The notes under the pieces are model-generated. The model was given only the letters and a program-made list of their open reading frames with translations. It did no database searches and was not told the origin of the DNA. From Ensifer adhaerens (lineage in GTDB: Bacteria > Pseudomonadota > Alphaproteobacteria > Rhizobiales > Rhizobiaceae), in NCBI RefSeq assembly GCF_002007205.1, contig NZ_LAZS01000009.1:186001-250000 (forward strand): a stretch of DNA of 64,000 bases, given 5' to 3'. Made by a program: the position numbers and the translations under genes. Below, one piece after another: positions 42,043 to 52,194 of the stretch. Each line of letters starts with the position of its first letter. The stretch's first letter is position 1.

Positions 42043-43563
42043 TCAGGCGCCGCGCCGATATTCGATCATGCGGGCGCGGCTCGTGACCAGTTCGAGGTGA
42101 TCGGGCCCGAGGCGATGCAGGCAGACGCGCTTGACCCAGGGGCCGTCGTTCAGGGTGAAGAGGAAGCGACCGTTGCCGAGTGCCGTCAGCCTCACGACCT
42201 GGCGGGTGGGGCCGATGCCCATCAGGACCGCACCGTTCTCGATGGTGAACTCCGCGCCTTCGTCAGAGCGCCAGACACCGGACAGTGACGCCGGCACCGA
42301 CCCGTCCGTTGCGGCCGGAAGGAAACGCCGTGCGGCATGGCCGACCTCGCCGACAAGGGCGGCGCCTTCGCGACGAAGCCGGAGGGGGGAAGAGGCTGAC
42401 CGCGACGAGGCCCAGCCGTCACTGTCGTCATAGAGCGTCTCGTCGGCGTCGAGATAGGTGCAGGTGCTGCCCATGACCTCGATCCACCAGGGACCGCTCT
42501 CCGTCACGTAGAGACCGTCGCCGAGGTCGGCTGCTGGAACAGGCAACGGAAGTCCGGTGAGCGACGCCATGCTTTCGAGGGCGATCTTGTAGCCGTTGGT
42601 GTCCTCCCGGTTGGAGACGACAACGAAGCCGGCGCGGGTTTCGGGGTCGAGCAGGAAGTACGTCTTGTAGCCCGGGTGCGAGCCGCCATGACCGACGAAT
42701 TCGTGTCCGCCGAGAAAGGAGTTGCGCAGGCCGAGGCCGTAGCCGGTCGGTCGCCCGTCGGCAAGAAACCGGGTCGCCTGCAGTTTCTGCAGAAGGCCGG
42801 CGAAGCGGCCTTCGCCACCGACGAGGGCCTGCAGCCAGGCGGCGAGCGCCCGGGCGCTGCCGGTGAGGTTGCCCGAGGCGGAAATGTGCAGCCCGGCGGC
42901 CGAGAGCTGCCAGCTTTCGCCCGAGTGCCAATAGCCGGGGACCAGGTCCTTGACCGCATCGTTCCAGACGTCCGGCGCCTTCAGTGCGATGCTGAGCGCG
43001 CCTGCGATCTCGCTCTGCACGAAATTGTCGAAGCGGAAACCCTTGCGCTCCAGCGCCGCTTCGACGAGGCGATAACCGGTGTTCGAATAGGAGACCTCGG
43101 TGCCGGCATCAAAGTTCAGTCGTTCCAGGCGTGAGAGGTATTCGAGCAGCGGTCCGGCCTTGGTTTCCGTGTAGACGGAAAGGCCGAGCAGCGACAGGCA
43201 TTCGCGCGTGTCCGGCAGGCCGCCGCTCATGTCGAGCGCCTGTCCCACCGTTACTTCGGCAAGCGGTGAGCGCAGTTCCGGAAGGTGTCGGCCGAGCGGA
43301 TCGTCGAGGCTGATGATATCCGAATGCGCGAGCACCATCGCCGAGAAGACGTGTTTGGTGAGAGACGCATAACGCACGACGCTGTCGACCGTGAACGGCG
43401 CGAACGTTGCGAGGCTCTCGACGCCGCCCGCATGCGAGAAGCGCAATCCGGAGGCATCGAAACCGATGACGGCACCGCCCGGTTCGTCCGCCGCCCATGC
43501 TGCGGTCAGCCGCTTTGCTGTTGCTTCGGCGGCGTGCCAATTAAGCGTTGCCGGCTTCGTCAT
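42043..43563 (-). CDS. dap: D-aminopeptidase (DAP), peptidase family S12
   Basis: 506 residues from the ATG at 43563 (GGAG 7 bases upstream). The penicillin-recognising domain carries SLTK (Ser67, Lys70), YSN (Tyr159) and HGG (His292). These agree in spacing with Ochrobactrum DAP, recalled as Ser62, Tyr153 and His287. After about residue 330 come two beta-barrel domains ending in ARMIEYRRGA, the three-domain architecture specific to DAP rather than class C beta-lactamases. DAP removes N-terminal D-alanine and other D-residues from small peptides and amides. It fits the DmpA-type peptidase and D-amino-acid aminotransferase nearby and the divergent dipeptidase gene. Confidence 0.88.
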   Translation of the reverse strand: MTKPATLNWHAAEATAKRLTAAWAADEPGGAVIGFDASGLRFSHAGGVESLATFAPFTVDSVVRYASLTKHVFSAMVLAHSDIISLDDPLGRHLPELRSPLAEVTVGQALDMSGGLPDTRECLSLLGLSVYTETKAGPLLEYLSRLERLNFDAGTEVSYSNTGYRLVEAALERKGFRFDNFVQSEIAGALSIALKAPDVWNDAVKDLVPGYWHSGESWQLSAAGLHISASGNLTGSARALAAWLQALVGGEGRFAGLLQKLQATRFLADGRPTGYGLGLRNSFLGGHEFVGHGGSHPGYKTYFLLDPETRAGFVVVSNREDTNGYKIALESMASLTGLPLPVPAADLGDGLYVTESGPWWIEVMGSTCTYLDADETLYDDSDGWASSRSASSPLRLRREGAALVGEVGHAARRFLPAATDGSVPASLSGVWRSDEGAEFTIENGAVLMGIGPTRQVVRLTALGNGRFLFTLNDGPWVKRVCLHRLGPDHLELVTSRARMIEYRRGA

Positions 43564-43807
43564 ATGCATTCTCCGTCCCGTTCGCGGAGCGACCCCGCGC
43601 ATTCTCTGACTAAGCACGACAGCCGGGCCTGCCGCCAATTCCGATTCCGGCAGGGTCTATGCACGGTTTGCATTTGCCCGGCCCGCCCGCGCCGGGTTAG
43701 GGCAGCGGGGGGAAAAGGGGTGCGGTTCCGGTCCCCAGTGTCTATGGTCCGCCGGCGACTATCGATGAGTCGCGCGCAAGACAACAGGTTGAGAAAGCGA
43801 TCCAGAA

Positions 43808-44848
43808 TTGGCGACGCAAGTGAAAATCCCGGTCTTTGATGGACATAACGACGTGCTGTCGCGGCTCTGGCGTTCGCCAGGAGGTGCCGCCGAGCGCCGC
43901 TTCCTCGATGGCGTCGATACCGGGCATATCGATCTGGACAAAGCAGAGGCAGGTGCCCTTGCCGGCGGCCTCTGCGCGGTCTACGTGGCCTCGCCGGGGC
44001 TTGCCAAGGATGGCAGCGGCGAGTTCGCGACGCCTGATCAGCAAAGCGCGCTCGAAGCGACGCTCGGCATGGCGAGCCTGTTGATGCGGATCGAGCGGCA
44101 GGCGCAAGGGCGCCTGAAGATCTGCCGCAGTGCGGCCGATATCCGTGATGCCATGGCGAGCGGCGCCTTTGCTTCGGTGTTGCACATCGAAGGTATCGAG
44201 GCTGTCGGCGCCGATCTCGATGCGCTCTACGTGCTCCATGCCGCCGGCCTGCGCACGCTCGGTCCCGTCTGGAGCCGGCCGAACATCTTCGCCTATGGCG
44301 TTCCCTTCCGCTTTCCCTCCTCGCCCGATATCGGGCCGGGCCTCAGCGAGGCCGGCAAGGATCTGGTGCGCGCCTGCAACGAGCTGAAGATCATGCTCGA
44401 TCTCTCGCACATGAACGAGCAGGGTTTTTGGGATATCGCCGCGCTGTCAAAGGCGCCGCTCGTCGCCTCCCATTCCAACGTTCATGCGCTTTGCCCGCAC
44501 AGCCGCAACCTCACGGATCGCCAGCTCGACGCGATCAAGGACACCGGCGGCCTCGCCGGCATCAATTTCGGCGTCCTGTTTTTGCGCTCGGACGGCGTCA
44601 AGAACCCGGATACGCCGCTGACGCTGCTTGCCGACCACATCGACTATATCGTCAATCGTGTCGGCATCGAGCATGTCGCGCTCGGCTCGGACTTCGACGG
44701 CACGACGATCCCGGCGGCGATGCGCAGTGCGGCCGATTTGCCGCTGCTCGTCGACCTTCTGCGCACGCGCGGCTATGACGACGCGGCACTTGCCAAAATC
44801 TGCCACGGCAACTGGATCCGCGTATTGGAGACGACCTGGGGCGAATGA
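43808..44848 (+). CDS. Membrane dipeptidase family protein (peptidase M19)
   Basis: 346 residues. The TTG at 43808 is the best start, since no ATG is available; a GTG at 43820 is possible. The amidohydrolase fold has zinc ligands in DGHNDV (His13, Asp15), the bridging Glu in LHIEGIEA, and His residues in LDLSHMNE and ASHSNVHALCPHSRN. GSDFDGT supplies the last Asp. M19 enzymes hydrolyse dipeptides and readily accept a D-residue at the C-terminal position. It is divergent from the D-aminopeptidase gene across 244 bases and extends the D-peptide theme of this region. Confidence 0.92.
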   Translation: MATQVKIPVFDGHNDVLSRLWRSPGGAAERRFLDGVDTGHIDLDKAEAGALAGGLCAVYVASPGLAKDGSGEFATPDQQSALEATLGMASLLMRIERQAQGRLKICRSAADIRDAMASGAFASVLHIEGIEAVGADLDALYVLHAAGLRTLGPVWSRPNIFAYGVPFRFPSSPDIGPGLSEAGKDLVRACNELKIMLDLSHMNEQGFWDIAALSKAPLVASHSNVHALCPHSRNLTDRQLDAIKDTGGLAGINFGVLFLRSDGVKNPDTPLTLLADHIDYIVNRVGIEHVALGSDFDGTTIPAAMRSAADLPLLVDLLRTRGYDDAALAKICHGNWIRVLETTWGE

Positions 44849-44906
44849 GCCCGAGGACGTTCCGGTCGAGGCCGGCGCGTTTCGCGCGCCCCTGATCCGG
44901 CCCCCG

Positions 44907-45776
44907 TTATGTTCTTGAAGCGACCGGCAGGGCTTCGAGCAGCACACCGATCGCCGCATCGACGGCGGCCGATCGCCGATCCCTAGCGAAAAGCCCGTAC
45001 TGGACGGCAAGCGGCTTCGGAACGCCTGACGAAGCCGGCAGCGCCCGCATCGTGCCGGCGCGCGTCGCTTCCGGCGGAAGCAGGCCGATGCCGAGCCCGT
45101 TCTCGATCGCGGCCTGAAGCGCCGTGATGCTCTGGCTGGTAAAGGCGATCCGGTGATCCCGGCCCTCATCCGCCAGCGTCTCGATCATACGCCGGCGCCA
45201 GAGGCAGGGTGCAGCGAAGGCGACGAGGTCGACCGGCCGCGTCTCGTCGAACGCATAGTCCGTCGCGCAGACCCATTGCAGTTCGACGTTCCAGGTGGTG
45301 AGGGCGTCGGCCGTCACGACAGAGGTCGGCACGACCATGATGTCAAGGTCGCCTTCGGGCCAGGTCTTTCCGAGCGTCACGCACTGCTCGACCACCACGT
45401 CGAGCCGGATCCCGGAATAGCCGCGCCGCAGCCGCCCGAGCGCCTCGGGCAGCGTGGTCGTCGCCACTTCCTCGGCAAGCCCGACCCGCACGCCGCCGCT
45501 GAGATCGGCTTGGCGCAGCCGCACCGCCGCTTCGTCGCCAAGCGCCAGCATGCGGGTTGCGTATCCCAGGAACAATTCGCCTTCAGGTGTCGGAACGACA
45601 CCGCGACCGGTGCGGTTGAAGAGTTGGCGCCCGAGCAGATCTTCGAGCCGCCGCATCTGCATGCTCAGTGCCGATTGTGTGCGGCCGGTCTGGGTGGCGA
45701 CGCGGTTCAAGCTGCCTTGCCGGCAGACCGCGACGAAGCTGCGCAAAAGGTCGATGCCGATCTGATCTGATATCAT
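44907..45776 (-). CDS. LysR-family transcriptional regulator
   Basis: 289 residues. The N-terminal helix-turn-helix (LLRSFVAVCRQGSLNRVATQTGRTQSALSMQMRRLE) is followed by a LysR effector domain from about 92 (VRVGLAEEVATTTLP, ITALQAAIENGLGIGLLP). It is divergent from a quinone oxidoreductase gene with a 178-base spacer that contains the near-palindrome GATATC in an AT-richer block. It most likely regulates that gene. The ligand is unknown. Confidence 0.9.
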   Translation of the reverse strand: MISDQIGIDLLRSFVAVCRQGSLNRVATQTGRTQSALSMQMRRLEDLLGRQLFNRTGRGVVPTPEGELFLGYATRMLALGDEAAVRLRQADLSGGVRVGLAEEVATTTLPEALGRLRRGYSGIRLDVVVEQCVTLGKTWPEGDLDIMVVPTSVVTADALTTWNVELQWVCATDYAFDETRPVDLVAFAAPCLWRRRMIETLADEGRDHRIAFTSQSITALQAAIENGLGIGLLPPEATRAGTMRALPASSGVPKPLAVQYGLFARDRRSAAVDAAIGVLLEALPVASRT

Positions 45777-45954
45777 GAAAATTGAACTCTGTTGTCTGTC
45801 AGCGATATCAATCTACAACGGGAACTCGCGGGTGGCTATCTATCAAATGTGACAGCGAGGAAGGCTCGAAACGACATGGCAGCGTCGGGCAGATCGGCAT
45901 CGACCGTCGGCTAGAGGCTGCCAGCGCCAGCCAACCCAACTAGAGGAAAAATCC

Positions 45955-46926
45955 ATGAAAGTAATCCGCGTGCATCAGCACGGCGGGCCGGATGTGCTCG
46001 CCTATGAAGATGTCGAACTCGGCGCACCCGGCCCCGGCGAGGTCCGGGTGCGCAACGGGGCAATCGGTGTCAATTTCGTCGACGTTTATCTCCGCCGTGG
46101 CTCCTATCCGCCGCCGCAACTGCCGTTCATTCCCGGCAAGGAGGGAGCGGGCGAGGTGATTTCCGTCGGGCCTGGCGTCGAGGGCTTCGAGCCCGGTGAC
46201 CGCGTCGCCTATGCGGAGGCGCTCGGCGCCTATGCGGACGAACACAATGTGCCGGCGCATTTCCTGGTGCATCTGCCCGATGGTATCGATTTCGAGACGG
46301 GTGCGGCGATGATGCTGAAGGGCCTGACGGCGCAATATCTGCTGCGCCGCACCTTCCGGGTCGAAGCCGGGCACACCATCCTCGTCCATGCGGCGGCGGG
46401 CGGTGTCGGCCTGATCCTGACGCAATGGGCCAAGCATCTCGGGGCAACCGTCATCGGCACCGTCGGCTCGCCCGAGAAGGCGGAACTGGCACGGGCCCAT
46501 GGCGCCGACCACGTGATCGACTACAGCTTAGAGGATTTCGCTGCCCGTGTTCGCGAAATCACCAAAGGCGAGGGGGTCGATGTCGTCTATGACGGCATCG
46601 GCAAGGCGACCTTCGAGGGCTCGCTCGACAGCCTGCGCCCCTTCGGCCACTTCGTCAGCTTCGGTGCCGCCTCCGGATCGATCCCGCCATTCGACATCAC
46701 GACGCTGGCACTCAAGGGATCGCTCTATGCCACCTGGCCGTTGTTGCCGGCGCATCTGGCGCGGCGCGAGGACGTGATCGCGATGAGCAAGGATCTCTTC
46801 GACGTCGTGGGAACGGGCGCGGTGAAGATCCCCGTGCACGCACGCCTGCCGCTTTCGGAGGCGGCCGAGGCCCATCGCCGGCTCGAGGGACGGCAGACGA
46901 CAGGCGCCATGGTGCTTTTGCCTTAA
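45955..46926 (+). CDS. NADPH:quinone oxidoreductase (zinc-independent MDR family, QorA-like)
   Basis: 323 residues, exactly the usual Qor length. The GroES-like N-terminal domain includes GVNFVDVYLRRGSYPPPQLPF and the PGKEGAGEV motif. The nucleotide-binding domain has HAAAGGVGLI and later DVVYDGIGKATFEGS, which place it in the quinone reductase group. It reduces quinones or alpha,beta-unsaturated carbonyls with NADPH in the cytoplasm. It is divergent from a LysR regulator and convergent with the sugar ABC operon. Confidence 0.93.
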   Translation: MKVIRVHQHGGPDVLAYEDVELGAPGPGEVRVRNGAIGVNFVDVYLRRGSYPPPQLPFIPGKEGAGEVISVGPGVEGFEPGDRVAYAEALGAYADEHNVPAHFLVHLPDGIDFETGAAMMLKGLTAQYLLRRTFRVEAGHTILVHAAAGGVGLILTQWAKHLGATVIGTVGSPEKAELARAHGADHVIDYSLEDFAARVREITKGEGVDVVYDGIGKATFEGSLDSLRPFGHFVSFGAASGSIPPFDITTLALKGSLYATWPLLPAHLARREDVIAMSKDLFDVVGTGAVKIPVHARLPLSEAAEAHRRLEGRQTTGAMVLLP

Positions 46927-46963
46927 TGCCGTCCACGCGGTCCTTGCCTATTCGGGCTGTACC

Positions 46964-48031
46964 CTAGTGATGGGCGCCGATTGCGGCGCCCGCACCATCG
47001 AACAGTGAAGACCGGCTCTCGTCGATGCGGATCCCGACGGCCTCGCCGACGCGGAACGGCGTGTCGGCCGGCGCGCTGACATTGATGAGGCCGAGCCGGC
47101 CGGCACGAACGAAGACGCTCATATTGCCGCCGAGATATTCGCTCGCCTCGACGACGCCGCGGCAATGTCCGCTTTCCGGCGCAACCAGCGCCAGGTGTTC
47201 GGGCCTTGCCCCCAGTTGCTCGGGCGCGGCCATCCCCGGCATGGCAAGCGTCAGGTTGCCTTCGCCGCTGAGGTCGAGGCGGTCGTCCTGGTCGCGTCGG
47301 CAGGGCAAAAGGTTCATCTTCGGGCTGCCGATGAACTGCGCGACGAACAGGTTCGCCGGCTTTTCATACAGCTCTCTCGGGCGACCCTGCTGCATGATCC
47401 GCCCGTCCTTCATCACCACGATCCTGTCGGCGAGCGTCATCGCCTCCACCTGGTCGTGGGTCACATAGATCATGGTGGCGCCAAGCGTGCGATGCAGCTT
47501 GGCGATCTCGAGCCGCATGTCGACGCGCAGCGCCGCATCGAGGTTCGAAAGCGGCTCGTCGAAGAGAAAGCCGACCGGCTCGCGCACGATCGCCCGCCCG
47601 ATGGCGACGCGCTGGCGCTGACCGCCCGAGAGTTCCTTCGGGTAACGGTCCAAAAGTGGCGTGAGCTTCAGCGTTTCTGCCGCTGCCTCGATCTTCGTTT
47701 TGGCGGTTGCCGCCGGTACCTTGGCGAGCCTGAGGCCAAAGCCCATGTTTTGCCGCACGGTCATATGCGGATAGAGCGCATAGGATTGGAAAACCATGGC
47801 CAGCTGACGATCGACCGGCGAAGCGGACGTCACATCTCGTCCATCGATCAGAATCTGGCCGGCGGTCGTCGCCTCGAGGCCGGCGATCATGCGCAACAGC
47901 GTTGACTTGCCGCAGCCGGAAGGCCCGACGATGACGACAAATTCGCCGTCGGCAATCTCGAGGTCGAGCTCCCGGATGATCTCCACCGCGCCGTAGCGCT
48001 TGCCGGCTTTCTTGAGCGAAATCGTACCCAT
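46964..48031 (-). CDS. CUT1-family sugar ABC importer ATPase (UgpC/MalK type)
   Basis: 355 residues. Nucleotide-binding motifs are [52 protein letters not shown] and [10 protein letters not shown]. The C-terminal TOBE-type regulatory domain starts near 235 and carries [10 protein letters not shown]. It is the last gene of the importer operon, 17 bases after the permease gene. It energises uptake through the two permeases encoded upstream. Confidence 0.94.
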   Translation of the reverse strand: MGTISLKKAGKRYGAVEIIRELDLEIADGEFVVIVGPSGCGKSTLLRMIAGLEATTAGQILIDGRDVTSASPVDRQLAMVFQSYALYPHMTVRQNMGFGLRLAKVPAATAKTKIEAAAETLKLTPLLDRYPKELSGGQRQRVAIGRAIVREPVGFLFDEPLSNLDAALRVDMRLEIAKLHRTLGATMIYVTHDQVEAMTLADRIVVMKDGRIMQQGRPRELYEKPANLFVAQFIGSPKMNLLPCRRDQDDRLDLSGEGNLTLAMPGMAAPEQLGARPEHLALVAPESGHCRGVVEASEYLGGNMSVFVRAGRLGLINVSAPADTPFRVGEAVGIRIDESRSSLFDGAGAAIGAHH

Positions 48032-48048
48032 GCATGTCTCCTGGAGTA

Positions 48049-48870
48049 TCAACCCTTGACCGCACCGGCGGTCATCGATCCGCTGATCTGGCGGTACATG
48101 ACGAGGCCGAGCAGCATTGGCGGCAGGGCGCCGACGATCATCACGGCGGAGGCGACGCCCCACTGCACGCCGCCGCCGCTTGCGGCAAAGAAGAACGATG
48201 CCCCGACCGTGACCGGAACCGCCTTTGAGGTCGTCAGCATCAGGCCGAAGAGGAATTCGTTCCACGCGGTGATGAAGCCGAAGATCAGGCTGGTGACGAT
48301 TGCTGGTCGGCAGAGCGGCGTCACGACCTTGATGAGGATCTGCGTGCGGTTCGCACCATCCATAAGGGCAGCCTCGTCCAGTTCCGCGGGCAGGTCGCGG
48401 ATGGCATTGACGAGAATGACGAGTGCTAGCGGCAGATTGACGATCGTCAGGATCAGCCCCAGGCCGAGGCGCGTGTCGAGCAGCGCCAGCCATTGGAACA
48501 TCATGTAGAGCGGGATGGCGAAGATGATCAGCGGCACGGCGCGCAGGTTGACGATGAAGGGCAGAAGCGTGCGTTCGCCGATCCGGCCGCGGGCGATTGC
48601 GTAGGCCGCGGGAAGCGCTAGCGCCACTGCAAGCACCGTGCCCATCAGCGCGACAGTGAGGCTGTTGAACAGATAGAGGAAGATGTTCAGCCGGTCGGAG
48701 ACCTCGAAGACGGCGCGGTAGTTCTCGAATGTCGGGGCCTGGACCCAGAGACCGGGATTGCCGGAAAGTTCGCGCGCACTTTTGAACGAGGTGGAAAGCG
48801 TCACCAGCACCGGGAAATTCAAGGCGATGGCGGCAACAGCGAAAACGAACCAACGGAGTGCAGTGATCAT
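48049..48870 (-). CDS. CUT1 sugar ABC importer permease (MalG type)
   Basis: 273 residues, six membrane segments. The coupling loop is [31 protein letters not shown], followed by the family feature [13 protein letters not shown]. It overlaps the upstream MalF-type permease gene by 4 bases. The signal-anchor-like first helix ([18 protein letters not shown]) is typical of MalG-type subunits. Confidence 0.94.
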   Translation of the reverse strand: MITALRWFVFAVAAIALNFPVLVTLSTSFKSARELSGNPGLWVQAPTFENYRAVFEVSDRLNIFLYLFNSLTVALMGTVLAVALALPAAYAIARGRIGERTLLPFIVNLRAVPLIIFAIPLYMMFQWLALLDTRLGLGLILTIVNLPLALVILVNAIRDLPAELDEAALMDGANRTQILIKVVTPLCRPAIVTSLIFGFITAWNEFLFGLMLTTSKAVPVTVGASFFFAASGGGVQWGVASAVMIVGALPPMLLGLVMYRQISGSMTAGAVKG

Positions 48871-49754
48871 CGCTTGGCTCCTTTCCGCCGGCTGGCGAGA
48901 GCATTGAGGCTATAGAGCACGGCGAAGGAGGCCACGAACAGGACAACCGAGGCGGCTACCGCCTTGCCGATGGCGCCCTGCTTGAAAAAAGCCTCGTAGA
49001 TGTAGATCGACAGCGACGCCGTCGATCCGCCCGGGCCGCTGCCGGTCAGCACATAGACGTTGTCGAAGACCCGGAAGCCGTCGATGAAGCGGATGAGCAG
49101 GGCGGCGGCAATCGTCGGGCCCATCATCGGCAGCTCGATGAACCACAGGCGCTGCAGGCTTCGTGCCCCATCCATCGCGGATGCTTCGGCAATCTCGGAG
49201 GGGATCGCCTGATAGGCCATATAGAAAAGCAGCAGCGTGAAAGGTGTCCATTGCAGCGTTTCGACGACGACCAGGGTCCAGAAGGCCGAGCCGGGGCCGA
49301 GGAACGAGACGCTGGCGCCGAAATAGGTCCAGAGATAGTAGGGCACAGGGCCGACGAATTCGTGCAGGACAAGGCGGTACATGAGCCCGACCAGCGCCGG
49401 CGCAACCATCAGCGGCAGCATCAGGATCGCCATCAGCCAGCTCCGCCTTTCGATCAGCGGCGACAGGAAAATCGCGAGAAAAAGGCCGAGCAGACATTCG
49501 AGAATAGCGGTCAGCACGCCGAAACGCAGGGAAAACCAGCTCGCCTGCCAGAACGCCGCATCGCTCCAGACCGAGAGGAAGTTCGCGAGCCCCGTGAACT
49601 TCGGTTGGCGGAGGGTCTCGAAGGAAACCTCGGAGACCGAATAGACCAGATTGACGAGCGCCGGGAACCCCAGGAACACGAGCAGGAAGAGAACGAGCGG
49701 CGTGGCGAGCAGCCGGAACTCGGGGGCATTGGATTGCGGTCTGGCTATCGTCAT
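48867..49754 (-). CDS. CUT1 sugar ABC importer permease (MalF type)
   Basis: 295 residues from the ATG at 49754, six membrane segments. The coupling loop reads [20 protein letters not shown]. The start is the first ATG that fits; longer frames (to 49979) lack support. A 234-base gap separates it from the binding-protein gene and contains a stem-loop, but the operon is otherwise tight. It pairs with the MalG-type subunit. Confidence 0.92.
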   Translation of the reverse strand: MTIARPQSNAPEFRLLATPLVLFLLVFLGFPALVNLVYSVSEVSFETLRQPKFTGLANFLSVWSDAAFWQASWFSLRFGVLTAILECLLGLFLAIFLSPLIERRSWLMAILMLPLMVAPALVGLMYRLVLHEFVGPVPYYLWTYFGASVSFLGPGSAFWTLVVVETLQWTPFTLLLFYMAYQAIPSEIAEASAMDGARSLQRLWFIELPMMGPTIAAALLIRFIDGFRVFDNVYVLTGSGPGGSTASLSIYIYEAFFKQGAIGKAVAASVVLFVASFAVLYSLNALASRRKGAKR

Positions 49755-49950
49755 GGCACCGATCTGTGTCTGTTGTCCGGACGGGCGAAGGGAGGCCAAG
49801 GGTACTTCCTCGGCTCTCATTCCCGTGCCTTGCAGGAATGCATCCAGCCCAGATTGCTGGCATGAAAGCGACCCATCCACACCACGGAGCACCTGGATCC
49901 CATGTGGAGCACAGGGATGAAGGCGGAGAAGTATCCGCGCCTGTGGTGGA

Positions 49951-49982
49951 GGGTTGCGGCCTCCCGAGAGACGCCGCAACCC
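49951..49982 (-). terminator. Stem-loop after the sugar-binding-protein gene (attenuator/mRNA stabiliser)
   Basis: GGGTTGCGGC (49951-49960) and GCCGCAACCC (49973-49982) form a perfect 10-bp stem with a 12-base loop, 6 bases past the binding-protein stop. There is no T-run. Its position matches the malE-malF-type intercistronic hairpin that keeps binding-protein mRNA more abundant than permease mRNA. Confidence 0.6.
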
Positions 49983-49988
49983 CGTCCC

Positions 49989-51323
49989 TTACTTCAGCAG
50001 GTCCGCCATGCCCTTTTCGGTGTTGGCGAGGGCATCGTCGATCGACTGCTGGTCGGACCAGTAGCCGGTGAACTCCTTGGCCTGCAGTTCGTAGACGGAC
50101 AGTGCCTTGGCCGAGGTGGCCCCGTTCATGACGTAACCGTACTTGCCGGCGAATTCGCCGAGCTTGACTAGGTCAGGCCGAGCAACTGCGACCTCGGTAA
50201 CCACCTCCGGCGTCAGGGCCGGTGCGCCGCTGTTCTTGGCGTAGGTCAGCGCGGCTTCCTTGGAAGACAGCCACTTCAGGAACTTGGCCGCACCTTCCTT
50301 GTTTTCGGCGTTCTTGTTGAGGCCGAAACCGAGGCCGTGGATATGGGTGAAGCGTCCTTCCGGGCCGGCGGGCGGGGCGACGGTTTCGGTCACTTCGGCA
50401 ACAGCAGGCGATTTCTCCTTGCTGGTCAGATCACCAGCGGCCGCGTTCCATTGCAGCATGGCGGCCACCTGGCCGGAGGCAAAGGCGGCATTCGCCTCGG
50501 CAAACTCGTAGGACAGCGAGTCCTTCGGCGTTGCGCCATTGTCATAAAGCAGCTTGTAGATCTCGAGGCCCTTGCGATAGGCATCGGAATTCACGGTGAT
50601 CTTGCCGCTGTCGTCCATCCAGTTCGCACCATAGGCGCGCGGCACCGACTGCCAGACCATGATGTTGAACAGCAGGTTCTTGAGCTGCAGCACCGTGCCG
50701 TAGCGCGTCGGGCTGTCCGGGTTGACCGCCTGGGTGAAATAGAGCGCGGTAGCAGCGTAGTCGTCCCAGGTCCATTCGTCCGGGGTCTTCGGCTCCAGTT
50801 TCTTGCCGAGGTATTTTTCCGAGATCTCGGCATATTTCGCCTTGCCGGCGTCATCCTTCAGCAGGGCCTCGATGAGGTCCTTGCGGAAGTACATGAAGTG
50901 CAGCGAGAGATCGGTCGGCACGCCATATTGCTTGCCCTGGTACTGCATGGTCGCCAGCACGGAGTCGCCATAGACCGCCTTGGCTTCGTCCGACAGTTCG
51001 ACCGGCTCCATGAACGGCGCGTAGCGGCCGATCGAATAGGTGGCGAGCAGGTTGAGATCGAAGGCCTTCGAGCCGGCGGCGAGATCGGCCTGCAACTTGT
51101 CCCAGAAGCCGTCGCGGTTGAAGAACAGGAGTTCGACCTTGTCGTTCTCGGCAACGTCGGGCTTGGCGTTGTAGGCATCGGCAGCGGCACGCAGGGCCGT
51201 TTCTTCCGGTCCGCCCGGCCAGCCGAGCACTGTTACTTCCGCAAGGGCTGGCGTCGCCGCCAGCAACCCAGCAATGCCCGCTGCCGTAAGCAGCGCACGT
51301 CTTTTCGTGGTCGCAAATGTCAT
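49989..51323 (-). CDS. CUT1 sugar ABC importer substrate-binding protein
   Basis: 444 residues. A twin-arginine-like start (TTKRRALLTAAGIAGLLAA) leads to cleavage after PALA (residue 28). The class 1 binding-protein fold begins EVTVLGWPGGPEETALR. Domain landmarks are DLNLLATYSIGRYAPFM, YGVPTDLSLHFMYFRKDL, PDEWTWDDYAATALYF, FASGQVAAMLQWNAAAGD and FTHIHGLGFGLNKNAENKEGAAKFLKWLSSKE. It overlaps the nanK-like gene by 4 bases. The likely ligand is an N-acetylated amino sugar, inferred from the nanE/nanK genes in the same operon. Confidence 0.91.
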   Translation of the reverse strand: MTFATTKRRALLTAAGIAGLLAATPALAEVTVLGWPGGPEETALRAAADAYNAKPDVAENDKVELLFFNRDGFWDKLQADLAAGSKAFDLNLLATYSIGRYAPFMEPVELSDEAKAVYGDSVLATMQYQGKQYGVPTDLSLHFMYFRKDLIEALLKDDAGKAKYAEISEKYLGKKLEPKTPDEWTWDDYAATALYFTQAVNPDSPTRYGTVLQLKNLLFNIMVWQSVPRAYGANWMDDSGKITVNSDAYRKGLEIYKLLYDNGATPKDSLSYEFAEANAAFASGQVAAMLQWNAAAGDLTSKEKSPAVAEVTETVAPPAGPEGRFTHIHGLGFGLNKNAENKEGAAKFLKWLSSKEAALTYAKNSGAPALTPEVVTEVAVARPDLVKLGEFAGKYGYVMNGATSAKALSVYELQAKEFTGYWSDQQSIDDALANTEKGMADLLK

Positions 51324-52192
51324 TTTTGGTTCTCCCTCAAGTCTTGTTGACGCTCTGCAAGATCAGCAATGCCGATCACCCCTGCATTCTCCCCAAGGGC
51401 GGCGGCATGTAGCGATGGCCGAAGTCGTGGCGGCGCGGTTTCCAGTGCGCGTTCGACGGCGACGAGATAACCTTCGGCCAGACCGATACTGCCGCCGATA
51501 ACGATGCGCCTCGGGTCCAGCGTGAGCTGGACGTTGCGGCAGAGCAGAGCGGTTCGCTCTGCGGATGTTTCGATGATGCGCTTGGCCCAAGCGTGTCCAT
51601 CGTGGGCGGCGGAAAAGACGTCGCGCGCCGTGGCGCCCGTTTGGTGGGGGGCCGCCTCCCTGGCGATCCAGTGGCCGGACACGCGATCTTCGAGCGTATC
51701 ATCAGGCCAATCGGCGCTGCGCGATTGGCCGAAGTGTCCGGCAAGCCCTCCGAGCAGACGTCCATTCAGAACGATGCCACCGCCGATACCGGTGGAGATC
51801 GTCAGGAAAACCATGTCCTCGCGGTTGCCGGCGCCAAAGGCGTATTCGCCCCAGGCAGCCGCATGGGCGTCGTTTGCAGCCAGCACCGGCACGCCGGCCA
51901 GTCGCTCGATCGTCGCCGTCAGCGGAAACCGATCGGGTATGTCGAGTGTCTTGCGGTTGAGTGCCGACCAATGGCCGTCGTCGACGATGCCGGTCACCGC
52001 AGCGCCGACCGAACCGTAGGCGCCGCGCCAGGACGCGATCGCGCCGAAGAGCGCGGCGAGCCACTGCGCCGGATCGCCTTCACGCGGTGTCGGCATCCGC
52101 AGCGTGTCGATGATCTCTGCTCCGCGGACGAGGGCGGCCAGCATCTTCGTGCCGCCGACATCGATCGCAAGAACGGTCCGGGGCTCAGCCAT
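51320..52192 (-). CDS. nanK: ROK-family sugar kinase, probable N-acetylmannosamine kinase
   Basis: 290 residues from the ATG at 52192. The N-terminal phosphate-binding motif is AIDVGGTKMLAAL. The sugar-binding/catalytic stretch is VLAANDAHAAAWGEY with a catalytic Asp, then LTISTGIGGGIVLNGRLLGGLAGHFGQ and RIVIGGSIGLAEGY. The usual ROK zinc motif (CXCGXXGC) is absent; the corresponding segment reads GHFGQSRSADWPDD. It should make N-acetylmannosamine 6-phosphate for the epimerase encoded immediately upstream (2-base gap). The assignment rests on that linkage as much as on sequence. Confidence 0.85.
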   Translation of the reverse strand: MAEPRTVLAIDVGGTKMLAALVRGAEIIDTLRMPTPREGDPAQWLAALFGAIASWRGAYGSVGAAVTGIVDDGHWSALNRKTLDIPDRFPLTATIERLAGVPVLAANDAHAAAWGEYAFGAGNREDMVFLTISTGIGGGIVLNGRLLGGLAGHFGQSRSADWPDDTLEDRVSGHWIAREAAPHQTGATARDVFSAAHDGHAWAKRIIETSAERTALLCRNVQLTLDPRRIVIGGSIGLAEGYLVAVERALETAPPRLRPSLHAAALGENAGVIGIADLAERQQDLRENQK

Positions 52193-52194
52193 GT

